Shown here piece after piece: positions 25,477 to 36,546 of a stretch of 64,000 nt of DNA. A program made the position numbers and the translations under genes. Below the pieces are notes generated by a model. The model searched no databases and was not told where the DNA came from. It saw only the letters and a program-made list of their open reading frames with translations. Numbering within the stretch: the first letter of the stretch is position 1; each line of letters begins with the position of its first letter. The DNA comes from Melieria omissa (Eukaryota > Arthropoda > Insecta > Diptera > Ulidiidae), in assembly GCA_963971225.1 (NCBI GenBank), contig OZ020267.1, positions 115,020,936-115,084,935 on the forward strand. Direction: 5' to 3'.

Positions 25477-26409
25477 CAGCGTTGCCGTTTTGGTTATTTT
25501 TAATCAAAAATGGTTATTTTTATTTTTGAAAATGGATTTTGGTTATTTGGTGATTTTTGATCCCACTTGGTTATTTTTTAGAACATTGCCCACTGATGAC
25601 AACATGTATATTTTTGAATATAGCACACTGATACAAAATGTATCTTAAATATCAATGAGCACAATATTATTGGGAGTGGCAATAATATTGATACTGATTG
25701 ATGGTGGCAACTCATAGTCATTGCTTTTTCTCGTAAAAGAGTAAGCAGCATTTTTTAAATCGATAACTACAGTCGTGTCTGGATATAGTGAACTAATTAT
25801 TGCAAGGCCTGTTCACAGTATTGAGGTTCTTTACAATATCAAGGTCAAAATTTTTGTTCAAAAACTCGTTTTATTTGCTCAAACTACACTGTGTGTATAC
25901 AAATTTAAAAGATCATTTAAATAAATATCAAAAACCGTACTTTCAACCACAATCGGTTTGTCATCGACAAAAAACATAACCACTAAGGTCAAGAAACAGT
26001 TGATTTTGTAACAATCAACAGCAAAAATACAAATTAGGGGAATACCCTCTTTCATTTTTGATTCATTCTTGTGTTTTTTGTTGCTTTTTGCTTGAAATTG
26101 CTTTCAGAATTTTGTTCACTATTTAGAGGTTTTTGTTTGTTCACTATTTAGAGTACTCCATGTAAAAATGTGGGTGTTCACTATATCGAGGTGTTCACTC
26201 TATAGGATGTTCACTGTACCCAGACACGACTGTATGTTTTAAAAGAGTCAACAACACTTTTTGACGACTAGTTTTTGTAAAAGTATTGTTGTTTTGTAAA
26301 AGTAAAATATTTGTTTATGTTAAATAAATATTTTGGTTATTTTTGTTACATTTTGGTTATTTTTATTTTTGTTCCTGGTTATTAATTTGATTTTCTTGTG
26401 GCAACGCTG
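25477..26409. mobile_element. Inverted-repeat element with repeated GGTTATTTTT motifs
   Basis: A 10-bp perfect inverted repeat marks the ends: CAGCGTTGCC at 25477-25486 and GGCAACGCTG at 26400-26409. Just inside both ends the motif GGTTATTT recurs in the same orientation (about 25492, 25512, 25541 and 25569 on the left; 26335, 26355 and a variant at 26377 on the right). A pogo-like MITE (25770-26232) interrupts it, so the original unit was about 468 bp. CAG at the terminus and repeated subterminal motifs would suit a hAT element. However, the 8 bp outside the ends do not match (GTTCGGGG and ACTTGAGG), so there is no target-site proof. Confidence 0.5.
25770..26232. mobile_element. pogo/Tigger-like MITE with TA duplications and subterminal repeats
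   Basis: A 463-bp element flanked by TA (25768-25769 and 26233-26234). The left terminus CAGTCGTGTCTGGATATAGT and the reverse-complemented right terminus CAGTCGTGTCTGGGTACAGT differ at only two of 20 bases, and the match continues into GAAC. Starting with CAGT and duplicating TA is typical of the pogo/Tigger branch of Tc1/mariner. Near the right end the unit GTTCACTATNNNGAG is repeated (about 26114, 26139, 26175, 26193 and 26209, with variation); related GTTCAC and AGTGAAC words occur at the left. There is no ORF. It is nested in the inverted-repeat element 25477-26409. Confidence 0.85.
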
Positions 26410-29400
26410 ACTTGAGGCCTTAAGCTTATGTCAGGTTTTCTCGATCGGCATGGTTGGTTTATTGTGTGGATATTGTTTTTTGTTAGTAAATGATTTGATG
26501 TGCTTACTTACAAAAAAAGTGTGGTTGTACTTATTAAAGTCGCGTACAGACTTATTAAAGTCGTTATGACCAGTTCCCATATTTTTTAGTGCTTCCCCTT
26601 TTCGTCGATGATTGAATTGCGACATTTCGCAGTGCTTGTTGCGTGATGAGCCGTGGAAGTGTTTTTCATAATTTCCTGCTCGAGTACCGAGAGTTTTTAC
26701 GGTCAAATGTTGCGAGATTATTTTTCAACGACAGTTTTATGATAGTTTGATGATATTTTGGGTTTCCGTTAATAAGAATTTTAAAGTATTACACACATAT
26801 TTAATTTGTAACATAGTGAGACAATTACCAAATTTATACCATTAACAAATATTTATACACAAGAAAAATTTAATATAATATAAAATATTAATTAGTATAA
26901 ATAAATAAATATTTATATAAATATTTATATTAATAAATATTTATATGAAATTAATATAAAATATATTTTTAGAAAAATTACATTTTATGTTACAATTTTT
27001 GAATTTAAAAATTAAGCCATACCACTTTCAATGTCACAAATCCAGAGTTCAGTTAACAGTTTTTGAGTTTTAAATCAGATTTATTACGTGAGTGTAACTT
27101 TTAGTTTACGTTCTTCATCACAAACTGCTAAAGCATTACCAGAATGGCGGTATTCACAGTCTAGTAGCAACTGTACTGGAATATAACAACAACATGCCGG
27201 CAGATTAGCATCTTTTAGTCTCTTATTCTTCCTCGAGTGGATTTCCTAACTACTTCTACCATTATACACACACATCACATCCTAAAAAGAAATTATAAAG
27301 CATATCAAAAATAAAAAAAGTTTGTTGACTTCGTAATGCAACACTGTATGAAAAAATAATCACCCTCATAATTTTCACCCTTCTATATTTTGCTGTCCAG
27401 CTAAGGCAATTGTCACACATCGTGAATACCGCCAACCACTCACAGCATCTCGCCACTGCGTTGCCGAAACATCGCACAGCAATCGCAATTGTGCTCGTTC
27501 GTTTGGCATTGAATGCCAATTTATCTTTCTCATATTTTCATTATAAACACGACAAGAAGACGGACTGCAAACAAATCATCCGATTGACTGCATAAATCAC
27601 ATTCGGTTTTGACACTTTTGGGATGCCCAATTGAGCGAACCATTGCGCAGCGACAGCAAAGGGGAGGCCACAGCAACGAGTGCTGTCCATCATGAAGCTT
27701 CGATTGAGGTGCACACGAACGTCAATCGTACAGTCAGTGATTAGTTCAAAAGCCGAAAGAGTGCGGACCGTGAATCATTCATATTGACTGCCTAAAGTGA
27801 AGGGTGAACGATATCAAAGGACAGTGGTCAGGATATTGGAATGAACAGCTGGCGAGACTTTGCAATATTAAGAACGCACCTGAATGGTCAAATATTTCCC
27901 AATTAACGTTGACCTTCTTGCTGTAATTCATCTTTAACTAAGTACTTGGTAGTCACCTTCCTGAACATAAATAAAAATGTATCCTTATGAGCCTACAAGC
28001 ATTTGAATTCCTCTCTTGTACTCCCTAAGAAAGCAATGACCTCTGGTGCAAATTGCTCCGCTGCAATTCGCACTTGGTGCTCCTCTCGCTCCAGTTCGTC
28101 CGAGTCGGGATGCACTCATTTTTGCGCTGCAGCGCTGCATTCTATTTTGAGTGCTCCGAAAACTTCCGCGCCGCACGCGCTCTGGCGCAGAGTGTAATAA
28201 ATCTGTCAGCTGTTGTTGCCCTGCCTTACGTCACCACTCAGTGCGCGGCGGCCGCTTGACGGCAAGAATGAATGGGTATTTACAAATGAACATCGCCCAG
28301 CGCTGGAGTCACGTTTCGCGTACGCACGCCGGGCCGCGGCGGGAGCGTTGTTTATGCGGTGCCTGCTTATTGTCAGCAGACGTTGTTGCGCTCAAGGTTA
28401 AACGGCTTTCGGCGGTGTGCAACACAATCCGCGCAGCGCGGTGTGGCGGCCGTAAATCAGCTGCTTATAAACCATTTTAAGTGCGCTGCTGCCAGATGGC
28501 GCGTCGGCCACTTACCTGCAATGCAACAAACGAATCTCTTGTAAAATTTTAATCGGTCAAATTATGTATTGCAACAGCAACAACAACAACAATAGCAACG
28601 CATGTACGCCTTCTAATATTTTCCGGCAAACTGGCGAAACGTGTGCGATTGTTAGTGTTTGTGTGTGCGCGCCCCACTTGCAGGCGTCGAGAATGTTGCA
28701 ACGTAAATTTCGCGCAACCAACTCGTCAGAGACTGGTACACAGCCCACAATAATTGACAATGACAAACAACGAACGGCAACAACGCCAGCGACATGATGT
28801 ATGAATGGCCAGCGCGCACTCGGCCGCCACTCGCGCGGCATTCATCACTGCGCGCCACTCTGTCGGCCGTGTAGTGAAATTTGTCAAAAATGTGTCAACG
28901 CAATGCAACGACATCTTCGTTAAGTGGTGCATCGGCACTTGGCATGAGCCATGCGAGTTGTCACTGTGGGCTGTCACGTCAAACTCAGCGTCGCTGTCGC
29001 AGTCGCAGCCGCTACACATCTCGCGGCCGAGTAGAGTTGACGTGTGCGAACACACTTTACACATTTTTATTCGATAATGAAGTGCGTTCGAATTTTACTT
29101 CGTAAGAATTGTTTTTTGAATTGAAGCTTTGAAGATGAAGAAGTTTTCAGGCGAGGAATAAGCGTCGTAGTTGACCTGACAGATCCGTATATGCAGATTC
29201 AAATTCCAGCCTTCGCAGAGTTGTCTTTGGAACTGTGACATATTTATGGGAATCTCAGAACATGGTGTCCAAACAAGCTTAAGTCTACCTTAAAGTCCAA
29301 ATCGTTTTATCCTAAGAATGCCTAAAGTGTGTAAAATCGTATCATCCCGAAACGCAATCGTCACACGGTTCTCATCGTGAAAACAATTCTTGAACTGACA

Positions 29401-31363
29401 GCAAACTGCATACTCGTTTCTCTCGGCCCCTATCGCTCCGCTTTCTTGCCGCTGAACCCCACCACCCATACAATTAAAATAAGTGTCGTGCTGCCACTTT
29501 CCTTGCTGAAAATGACGAACTGCTGACAGGTGGAATTGTCTAATTGGACTTCTTATTTTGACACGCTGCCGGCGCGACAACACACTCGCTCACAAATCAT
29601 AGCACACGCCGAGCGATGCATGCGCGCGAGATTAGCCGCGCGGTTGGTGCGCGAAAACGGAAGACATTCCCAGAACGCCAGAGTGCCGCTTCGACAACGC
29701 GTCGTCGCCACCAGACACTAGACGAGTGTGTCATTCGGCTGCTGCGTTGTCACATCGACAGAGTGGCTGCTGCTGGCGGCACTGGGCGCTGCTGTTTACG
29801 GGCGGTTAGTCACTGAGACGGACGAACCGCCGCCACTCATAAGTATCATAATTCGCCCGTCGGCCTTATTAAGAAGTCGCTGCCAAAAATTAAAATAGCA
29901 TCCAGTGACGGGCTGGCGCGCGCCTTGATTTTCGCGTGTCACTTGTCAGCCGCGTGCTGGGCTGACAGAATGCAAGCGCAGCACAAGCGACGAACGTGTA
30001 CGAGCGAGTGATATGCGCTTTGCTGCGGCTCGCAAGTTGCGTGTTTTTTGTCAGTGAAATTTATTGCTTCATTTGTTGCCGCCAAGCGAATGAGCGGCGG
30101 GCAGACGGGTGGCCGAGTGTGCCGCTGAATGCAGCGGGAATGCGGGAGCCACTTATTTTTGTTGCAATGGCATTTACGTTTTCCCATTCGGCATGTGTTG
30201 GCAATTTTGCGGCATGCGACAGAAATGTCTGTGGTTGGTTACAGGTAAACGATTTGCTGGGTTGCGTTAAGTGAGGTTAGGATTCGATTGGGATTCGCTT
30301 AGGTTAGATTGATAGTTTTCCTCGAAGCGCTTAGTGGAGATTACATGCGATTTGAGGTAGGCTACAATAGGCTAGGCACACATTCATTCAATATAAAAGC
30401 AAGTTACTCAAATAATGGCAAATATGCAGTCCAAACAGTTAAGTGAGCTTTGGTCATATTGGGTTGGGATCAACTGACACACACTCAAAACGGTTAATTT
30501 AAAATACTAATGAAAATCTCAGTCCCCTCAACAAAATCACTTCCTATTCAACCTTCATAATTTTCCTCATAATTCCAACCATTTTCGTTTGCCAGACAGC
30601 AGCACATGTCGTGCCAGCAAAGGCTCAACTTTGACTGGCAAGTCAAGCCAAGATTGATGGACAGGCCGTGCGCTACAAAATTCATGAATGTCAATAGACA
30701 CACAAACATTTGCACATATTATCAATTCTGAATCATTCATATGTCGCTACTTAAATGCACCCTGGATGTATGTGTGTGTGTGTTGAAGAGTTGAAGTATT
30801 TTCCAACAAGTTATTTAATCTCTCTCTCATCTGTCCATTACAGTGCCCATCAATTTGTCAGATTTTAAGGTTTCTCGCTCCCCTTTCGCCGCCAATACAA
30901 ATACACACACAAACACACCAACACATGCAGCGCCCAGCCCGAGCGCCCAACGATAGCTGCAATGTTCGTTGTGCTGTACACAAAGAAATTCGAAAGCTGT
31001 CCATCATTGTGTCTCCTCTGAACATTTTCTATTTCAAATTGACAGCGACCTGACTCGCCTTCACTTTGCTCGACTGGAACTCATTTTGACTGTTTGCATT
31101 TTCCACTCGTAGTTAGTGGTCGTTAGTGTGCGGCAAAGGATACAAAGCTAACGGAAATGAATGCAATTTTTATGTGGGTTGTGTTCTGTTTCATTTAGTT
31201 CAAATCACAGAGTTAGTGAAGCCAATTGCACTAAACTTGCAGACGAGTTCAAGAGAATTCAAAAAGAAATTAAATATAAATAATTTTTTAAAACGATTGA
31301 ATTTATTATTTTTCTGAAAAAGTAAATACATATTAAAACATAATTAAAAAATTATTTCTTATT
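26410..31363. other. Non-coding DNA, no gene recognised
   Basis: The left part is AT-rich, with TAAATATTTATA-type repeats at about 26845-26965. From about 27.4 to 30.3 kb it is GC-richer, with many overlapping chance frames on both strands (Ala/Arg/Cys-rich) and a CAACAACAACAACAA tract near 28.58 kb. A 91-codon minus frame at 26431-26706 is Lys/Asn/His-rich and unrecognised. Nothing here has exon-like motifs or a known RNA gene. TGACAG/CTGTCA words recur at 28.2, 29.17, 29.40, 29.52, 29.97 and 31.04 kb. Confidence 0.5.
26845..26965. repeat. AT-only repeat of TAAATATTTATA words
   Basis: A stretch almost devoid of G and C in which AAATATTTATA recurs several times and pairs with itself. It is a low-complexity AT island, possibly the remnant of a palindromic element; no target duplication is visible. 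Confidence 0.6.
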
Positions 31364-31367
31364 TTAA

Positions 31368-32013
31368 GGGGTGGTTTAAGGGTTTACACTTTCGAAAATA
31401 GTTTTTTTGTCTTATCTTATTGTTAAACATTTCAGGAATATATTCTCAAAATTTAAGTCCCCTGTCCTTTAGCTTATTCTCTTCTATTGTTCTGGTCTCA
31501 AAACTACTTTTTCAAAGTCCGTGTTCACTGTCATTTAAAAACTACTAAACCGATTCACTTGAAACTTGGTACACATTTTCTACATATAAAACGTTTAGTA
31601 AAAATTTTTTTTTTTACATTAAGGGGGTTTCCCCCCCACAAAATGGCGGAATTTTTCGTGGAAAATAACAGTTTTAAAATGAAAAAATTTTTAAATGAAA
31701 AAAAATAATCGGAGAACGTTGCGGGGAGGATTTGATAATATTACTTTGACTAAATTTTAATGGTTTTTGATTTCTGATAATTTCCGACCGAGATACAGTG
31801 AACACCGCAAATTGTATTTTTCAAAAACGTTCTGGGGCAAGCTCTGTCACCGGCTTGTTTTGTAATATTTCTGCATGAAAAAATTACAAAATATTGTTAA
31901 AAGTATGCTTAATAATGTACAAAAGGTTTCGATAAATTTGATCAATCCATACTTTCAAAAAAAATTCATAAAAAAAGGTTTTGTTTTATGCTGAAACCCT
32001 TACCGCCCCCCCC
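31368..32013. mobile_element. TTAA-flanked element with G-rich/C-rich inverted ends
   Basis: TTAA at 31364-31367 and 32014-32017 flank ends that pair imperfectly. The left end reads GGGGTGGTTTAAGGGTTTAC; the right end, reverse-complemented, is a G run followed by CGGTAAGGGTTTCAGC. AAGGGTTT is common to both. The 646-bp interior is AT-rich with a CCCCCCC-containing segment and no credible ORF (the frame at 31487-31708 is Lys/Phe-rich). TTAA suggests a piggyBac-like element, but GGGG at the terminus is atypical, so the class is uncertain. It ends 54 bases before the target duplication of the LINE at 32084. Confidence 0.55.
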
Positions 32014-32084
32014 TTAAGAAATGTAAATATGTTTTCTTTTAGTTTCTTTATGAACTCCTTCAACTCACTTCAATTCTCCGTCCA

Positions 32085-33519
32085 ACAACGCGAGAAATAC
32101 AAAACAAACCCATACCTAAAATGACAACTGATGAGATTCGACGAAAAATTATGACACTTAAAAGTAAAAAATCACCTGGCTTTGACTTAATATCCGGCAA
32201 AGTTTTAAAGGAATTACCAAACGCAGCCTATGTGTATATTAGAAACGTTTTCAATGCAATATCACGGTTAAAATATTTTCCTGTGGTTTGGAAAGTGGCT
32301 AAGATTATCGCGCTGGTGAAGCCGGGGAAAACCCCAACCCAGACAACATCATATCGACCTATAAGCTTGCTACCAACATTATCAAAAGTATACGAAAAAC
32401 TTCTTATTGAACGAATCGACCCCATCTTGACTCAGAAAAACATAATTCCAACACACCAATTTGGATTCAGGCGCAAACACTCAACGACTCAGCAAATTCA
32501 CAGAGTAGTCAATAAGATATACAAAGACATTGCTGACAAAAAATACTGTGCGGCAGTGTATCTGGACGTCGCAAAAGCGTTTGACAGTGTATGGCACAAA
32601 GGTCTACTCCACAAGCTAAAATCCTTTCTGCCACTTGACTTTTATGACTTATTGCAAAGCTACTTAGAAAATAGACATTTCTTTGTGAAATTTCAAGATG
32701 CTGACTCAGAAATGCGCACTATGAGTGCTGGTGTTCCTCAAGGCAGTGTATTAGGTCCTCTTCTATACTTAATTTATACTGCGGACGTACCTGTTCCTTC
32801 TTTTGACGACAGCATGATTGCAACATTTGCCGACGACACAGTTTTGCTTTCATCTAGCAAGCAACTTATAACAGCTGAACGAAACCTTCAAACCATAATA
32901 AATGACACAGTGAGATGGTTCAAGACCTGGGGTATCCAGATAAATGCTGAAAACACAGTAGAAGTCATCTACACCAACAGATCTTTTAACCAGCACCTGC
33001 TTAAAATAGACGATTGCACAATTCAAATTGACAATAAGGCAAAATACCTGGGTATGACAATTGATGCAAAACTTACATGGCGTGAACATATTAAGAAAAA
33101 AAAAGAATGAGATTAACAACAAGTTCCGACAACTGCAATGGCTTCTAGGCAAACAATCAAACTTATCCCTAAGCAACAAATTACTGATATACAACACTGT
33201 CATTGCTCCTATCTGGAGATATGGTATTCAGATATGGGGTACGGCATGCAAAACAAACGTTGACATTGTACAGCGTACGCAATCAAAAATAATACGAAAA
33301 ATAGTAGACGCTCCTTGGTACATCACAAACGACTCTTTGCATCGGGACCTTTCAATCAGCACAGTTGAAGAAACAATAAAAAAACTCAGCGCGAAACATA
33401 TTATTGACATGAAAAATCACGGCAACGTCGAAATACAGCATATACCCCTGATCGAAGAAAGGCGAATCCGAAGGCTTAAACGACTTACAACTTCTGACTT
33501 ACCATCTAGACATTTTTAA
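32085..33519 (+). pseudogene. LINE ORF2 fragment: jockey-clade reverse transcriptase, truncated and frameshifted
   Basis: The frame is open from the truncation point (32085) through the first ATG (32121) to 33110. Reverse transcriptase motifs appear in order, numbered from that ATG: SYRPISLLPTLSKVYEKLL (77-95), HQFGFRRKHST (112-122), YLDVAKAFDSVWH (147-159) with the first catalytic Asp, VPQGSVLGPLLY (205-216), and FADDT (236-240) with the catalytic Asp pair. At 33096-33104 a run of nine A shifts the frame: one frame ends HIKKKKE-stop, while the +2 frame continues NEINNKFRQLQW to the normal end at 33519 (DLPSRHF). One A fewer would join them. The endonuclease domain and ORF1 are absent. The reading resembles jockey-clade elements, including the long region after the palm. 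It is dead for autonomous movement. Confidence 0.93.
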
Positions 33520-33651
33520 TGAAATATGTACTGTAAACTGTCTGTATGTATTGTAAACTGAGATTTAACTTACTGTTAAACGCTAGTGTTTTGTTAAATT
33601 CGTAAATGTATGTATATTTATATGTATATATATATATATTGTATATATTTA

Positions 33652-33973
33652 TGTGGGATCGCCTACCAAACGAATGACAACACGCGGACGGACCTTTCAA
33701 AATACATCACTGACGAACAGGGAAAATGGACAAACAGCAAGACAACAGAAAGCGGACAGACAATGAGAGAAAGCGGACAGACAGGGAGAGAAAGCGAACG
33801 GAACAGGACAAGCGGATAGTCGTTGTGGTGAAGTCAGAAGGAACGGACGTACAATTGGACAGTATTAAATTAAATTAAATAAATAAAACTACAACTACTA
33901 CTTAAGGCAAATCAGGCATTTTAATTTACCCGGAGTAGGACACCAATCCTACTATTAGGACATCAATCCTACA
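33652..33973 (+). repeat. 5' LTR
   Basis: 322 bp, TG...CA termini. It contains the repeated words AGCGGACAGACA and AGAGAAAGCG (about 33751-33797), a possible polyadenylation signal AATAAA at 33882-33887, and near its end two copies of CAATCCTAC. The stop codon that ends the pol-like frame at the 3' side lies inside the corresponding LTR. Confidence 0.95.
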
Positions 33974-33975
33974 AA

Positions 33976-33992
33976 TGGGGGCTCGTCCGGGA
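33976..33992 (+). promoter_or_regulatory. Primer-binding site complementary to tRNA-Pro
   Basis: Two bases after the 5' LTR, TGGGGGCTCGTCCGGGA matches the complement of the 3' end (with CCA) of tRNA-Pro over 17 bases. This is the same primer family used by murine-type gammaretroviruses and different from the Lys, Ser, Arg or Leu primers usual in Drosophila gypsy-group elements. The match is seen directly; use as the minus-strand primer follows from its position. Confidence 0.85.
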
Positions 33993-34760
33993 AATGCCTG
34001 ATGAAATGCCTGAAGTGAGTGGAAAAAATAAAGTTTAAAAGTTAAAATTTAAAATGTTGAACTTGCTGGAAGTGTGCTGAAGTGATTATAAATGCCTTTA
34101 AGCATTAGTAACAGTGAGGCAAACTCTGTTCTGCATTTTGTAAGATGGGCACGAGCCTGAATTGCGTGCATATTGGGAAAAAGTTAACGAGCAGCACGAT
34201 TCAAAAGTGAGAAGAACGCGACGTCGGCGCATAGCAGTAAAGTGAGCCTTCGCAGTCCCAACATGCCGTTACGGCAAAACATACGAGCAGAGCAGCGAGA
34301 AGAAAGCGACGCCGGCGCACATGCCAGCCGAAATTGTGAATTCAAGCTATTTGTGCGAAACTGTAGTAGTCGCTACGACGCGCAGGTGGACGCGAGCGTC
34401 GATCTTGTTGTTGGTCGAAGTGCCCTGTAGAAGGCAGCACAGCGCAAAGGCGCCGAATTCGAGCATCGCGTCCGCAAACAACGCAAGTGGAAACAACAAC
34501 GAGTGCGGTGTAAGGTGTTCGCAAGTAGCAGCGAAAGCGCCGTCAAGGGCAAAGCAGCGTGTGAAGGTGAGGACGATTCCTGGGTGAGCACAAGCGACAG
34601 CGTCGTTGGTAGGCGTGGTACAGTCGTCATACCGTGTCACGCCACCGAAGCCGTTACGTTCGCGGGTACAGCCAGCCAGCTGTAACACATGAGCCGAGGT
34701 ACCGTTATTTCTTCGGCGTCGTTGGGTCGACGATTCTAAGCAAGCGCTTGAAGCTGCGTA

Positions 34761-34885
34761 GCAGCGACGGCAGCAGACGGCGCAGCAGCGACAGCAGACG
34801 ACAGCAGACGGCGCAGCAGACGGCGCAGCAGCGACAGCAGACGGCGCAGCAGCGACAGCGTACGGCGCAGCAGCGATCACAAGCA
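34761..34885 (+). repeat. 21-bp tandem repeat in the LTR-element leader
   Basis: An array built from GCGACAGCAGACGGCGCAGCA and shortened variants. In one frame it reads Arg-Gln-Gln-Thr-Ala-Gln-Gln repeats; in the antisense direction it gives Ala/Val/Cys runs, hence the 192-codon chance frame at 34347-34925. It lies in the 1.4-kb leader between the primer-binding site and the SAP ORF, a stretch that otherwise has no recognisable coding content. Confidence 0.8.
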
Positions 34886-35413
34886 GACTGTGTGTACAGC
34901 AGAGTGCAGGAGCGAGCGGTGACAACAGTAGCGACGTGAGGGAATAAGAGTGCAGCTGAAAGAACGCTAGTTGAATTGACGGCAGCGAGGGATGAAATTG
35001 GACCGAAGCAGATGAGTAAAGATATCGGTTGTCTATTTATGTTTTGCTACGATTGGCAAAAGTTGAATTGTTTTGTACGTGCGCAGGCACAAAATTTTGC
35101 ATAAGCCAATTGGAAGAAAATTGAATTGAAGTTGAAATAAGATTTAATGTTAGCAAGCAAAAATATTTAAAAGAAGAAGTTAATGTTCAGCGGATAAGAT
35201 AATTGATAAGATAAGAAGTTTGAATTGAATGGTAAACGGATAGAGTTGCCGCGTTACATAAAAGTAGAAATAAGATTTCAATGTTGGCAGGCAAAAGGAT
35301 TCAAAAGAAGAAGTTAATGTTCAGCGGATAACATTCAACAAAGAATATTTTGAGATATTTTATATTACTTTTTCATATTTTATTATATTGTTATAAGAAT
35401 AATTTTGTAAGAC

Positions 35414-35620
35414 ATGGACAAAGACGAAATTTTTGGGTTGACGGTCGATGGGTTAAAGACAAAACTAGCTGAGTTGGGTTTAGTGACAACCGGACGGAAA
35501 GCGATATTACAGGACCGGCTGCTTGAACACTTCGGCCTGAATGTTAGCGACGATGAAGCAAAAGACTACGATGATGCAGAAGCGGCGAGAGGACTGTTAA
35601 TCCGGAGACACAGAGTGTAA
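35414..35620 (+). pseudogene. gag-like ORF start with a SAP domain
   Basis: The ATG at 35414 begins a 68-codon frame. Residues 8-42 (LTVDGLKTKLAELGLVTTG, then RKAILQDRLLEHF) fit the SAP domain, a short helix-extended loop-helix DNA-binding fold found in chromatin proteins. Acidic residues follow and then a stop. One base shift downstream restores an open Lys/Glu-rich stretch (SVKVVNETREKPSEKRGNN and on to about 35840), so the original gag was longer and has been frameshifted. SAP domains at the start of retrotransposon gag proteins are known in some insect Ty3/gypsy-like elements; a targeting or nucleic-acid-binding role is inference. No zinc knuckle is visible. Confidence 0.75.
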
Positions 35621-35904
35621 AGGTAGTAAACGAAACAAGGGAGAAACCATCGGAGAAGAGAGGCAATAATGTGCTGAAGCAGGTTGAAGATGGAGCTGAG
35701 TTCAGGCAAAAGGTAGTGCAGCGTAAAGGACAAGTCGGTGAGGACGCGAAAGGTAGCGGCTGGAGGGCCGGGGAAAAAAGCTCGAAGGTTGGCGCAGTTG
35801 CGTCTAAGGCAGTAGCAGGTAATTCGCTTGAAGGCGCGTGATGGTGCTGAAAGCAGCGAAGATGCAGTTGGATGGTCGCGGGAGTACACGAGGTACAAAC
35901 GGCC

Positions 35905-36092
35905 ATGCCAAAGGGTGACAACGAGAGCGTGAGCGTGCGCACTGTTGTTGCTGAGGTGTCCATAAAGGACGTGAAGCGAATTACCGAACAGACGGCTATG
36001 CCAAAAGGTGACATCGAGAGCGTGAGCGTGCGCACTGTTGTTGCTGAGATGTCCATTAAAGGACGTGAAGCGGATCACCGAACTGATGGAAG
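35905..36092 (+). repeat. 93-bp tandem duplication within the gag remnant
   Basis: Two adjacent copies of a 93-bp unit start at 35905 and 35998 (ATGCCAAA, then GGTGAC and GAGAGCGTGAGCGTGCGCAC). The first keeps its 31-residue frame (MPKGDNESVSVRTVVAEVS); the second has a one-base insertion after GTCCAT that shifts the frame. The unit length is a multiple of three, so the repeat probably arose while the region was coding. Confidence 0.8.
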
Positions 36093-36189
36093 TTTCGGAA
36101 TTCGAGGCAGACTTGTCGCAATTACATAAAACGCATGCAGATGCTGGACGAGAAATGATGTCAGCGTAGAGACCTGATACAAAGCAGAA

Positions 36190-36483
36190 AAATTTTGGCA
36201 TATGGACGATCTAATTATTCCCTCTAAGGATGAAGTCGTAGGTGTCCAAAGCTGGAGCTGTTAGTGATTGCTGAAGCACTCAAGAAGTGGAGTAGCTGAT
36301 GGGGACCAAATTCAAGATCATAACTGATTTCAACGCGTTCGCCATGAAAATGAGGAAACGAGATGTTCCACTAAGGGTATCCCACCGGGCGATGTTTTTG
36401 CAAGATTTCAACTATGAGATTGAACATCGAAGCGGTGCGGATGCGATGGCATTTTCCCATCAAGTAAACTCAAGATGCTGTTA
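36190..36483 (+). pseudogene. Remnants of reverse transcriptase (YMDD-like box) and RNase H
   Basis: At about 36198-36233 the plus strand reads FWHMDDLIIPSKDE, matching the catalytic strand and following loop of gypsy-type reverse transcriptase. Within 20 bases, in another frame, KLELLVIAEALKKW follows, the start of the RNase H core, so the several hundred bases that normally separate these motifs are deleted. From 36299 a 61-codon frame carries TKFKIITDFNAFAMKMRKRD and LQDFNYEIEHRSGA, the end of RNase H before integrase. The expected histidine-rich DALSR ending is altered to DAMAFSHQ, followed by a stop. Several deletions and frameshifts; not functional. Confidence 0.85.
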
Positions 36484-36546
36484 AGAAGTCATTTTCATCC
36501 CGCAGTGGTACTCCAAAGTTACTAAGGTGGTGAGGAGCGGAGTAGA

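Noticed and set aside
34347..34925. Minus-strand frame of 192 codons in the LTR-element leader
   Set aside because: Antisense to the 21-bp repeat array; Ala/Val/Cys runs follow directly from the repeat.
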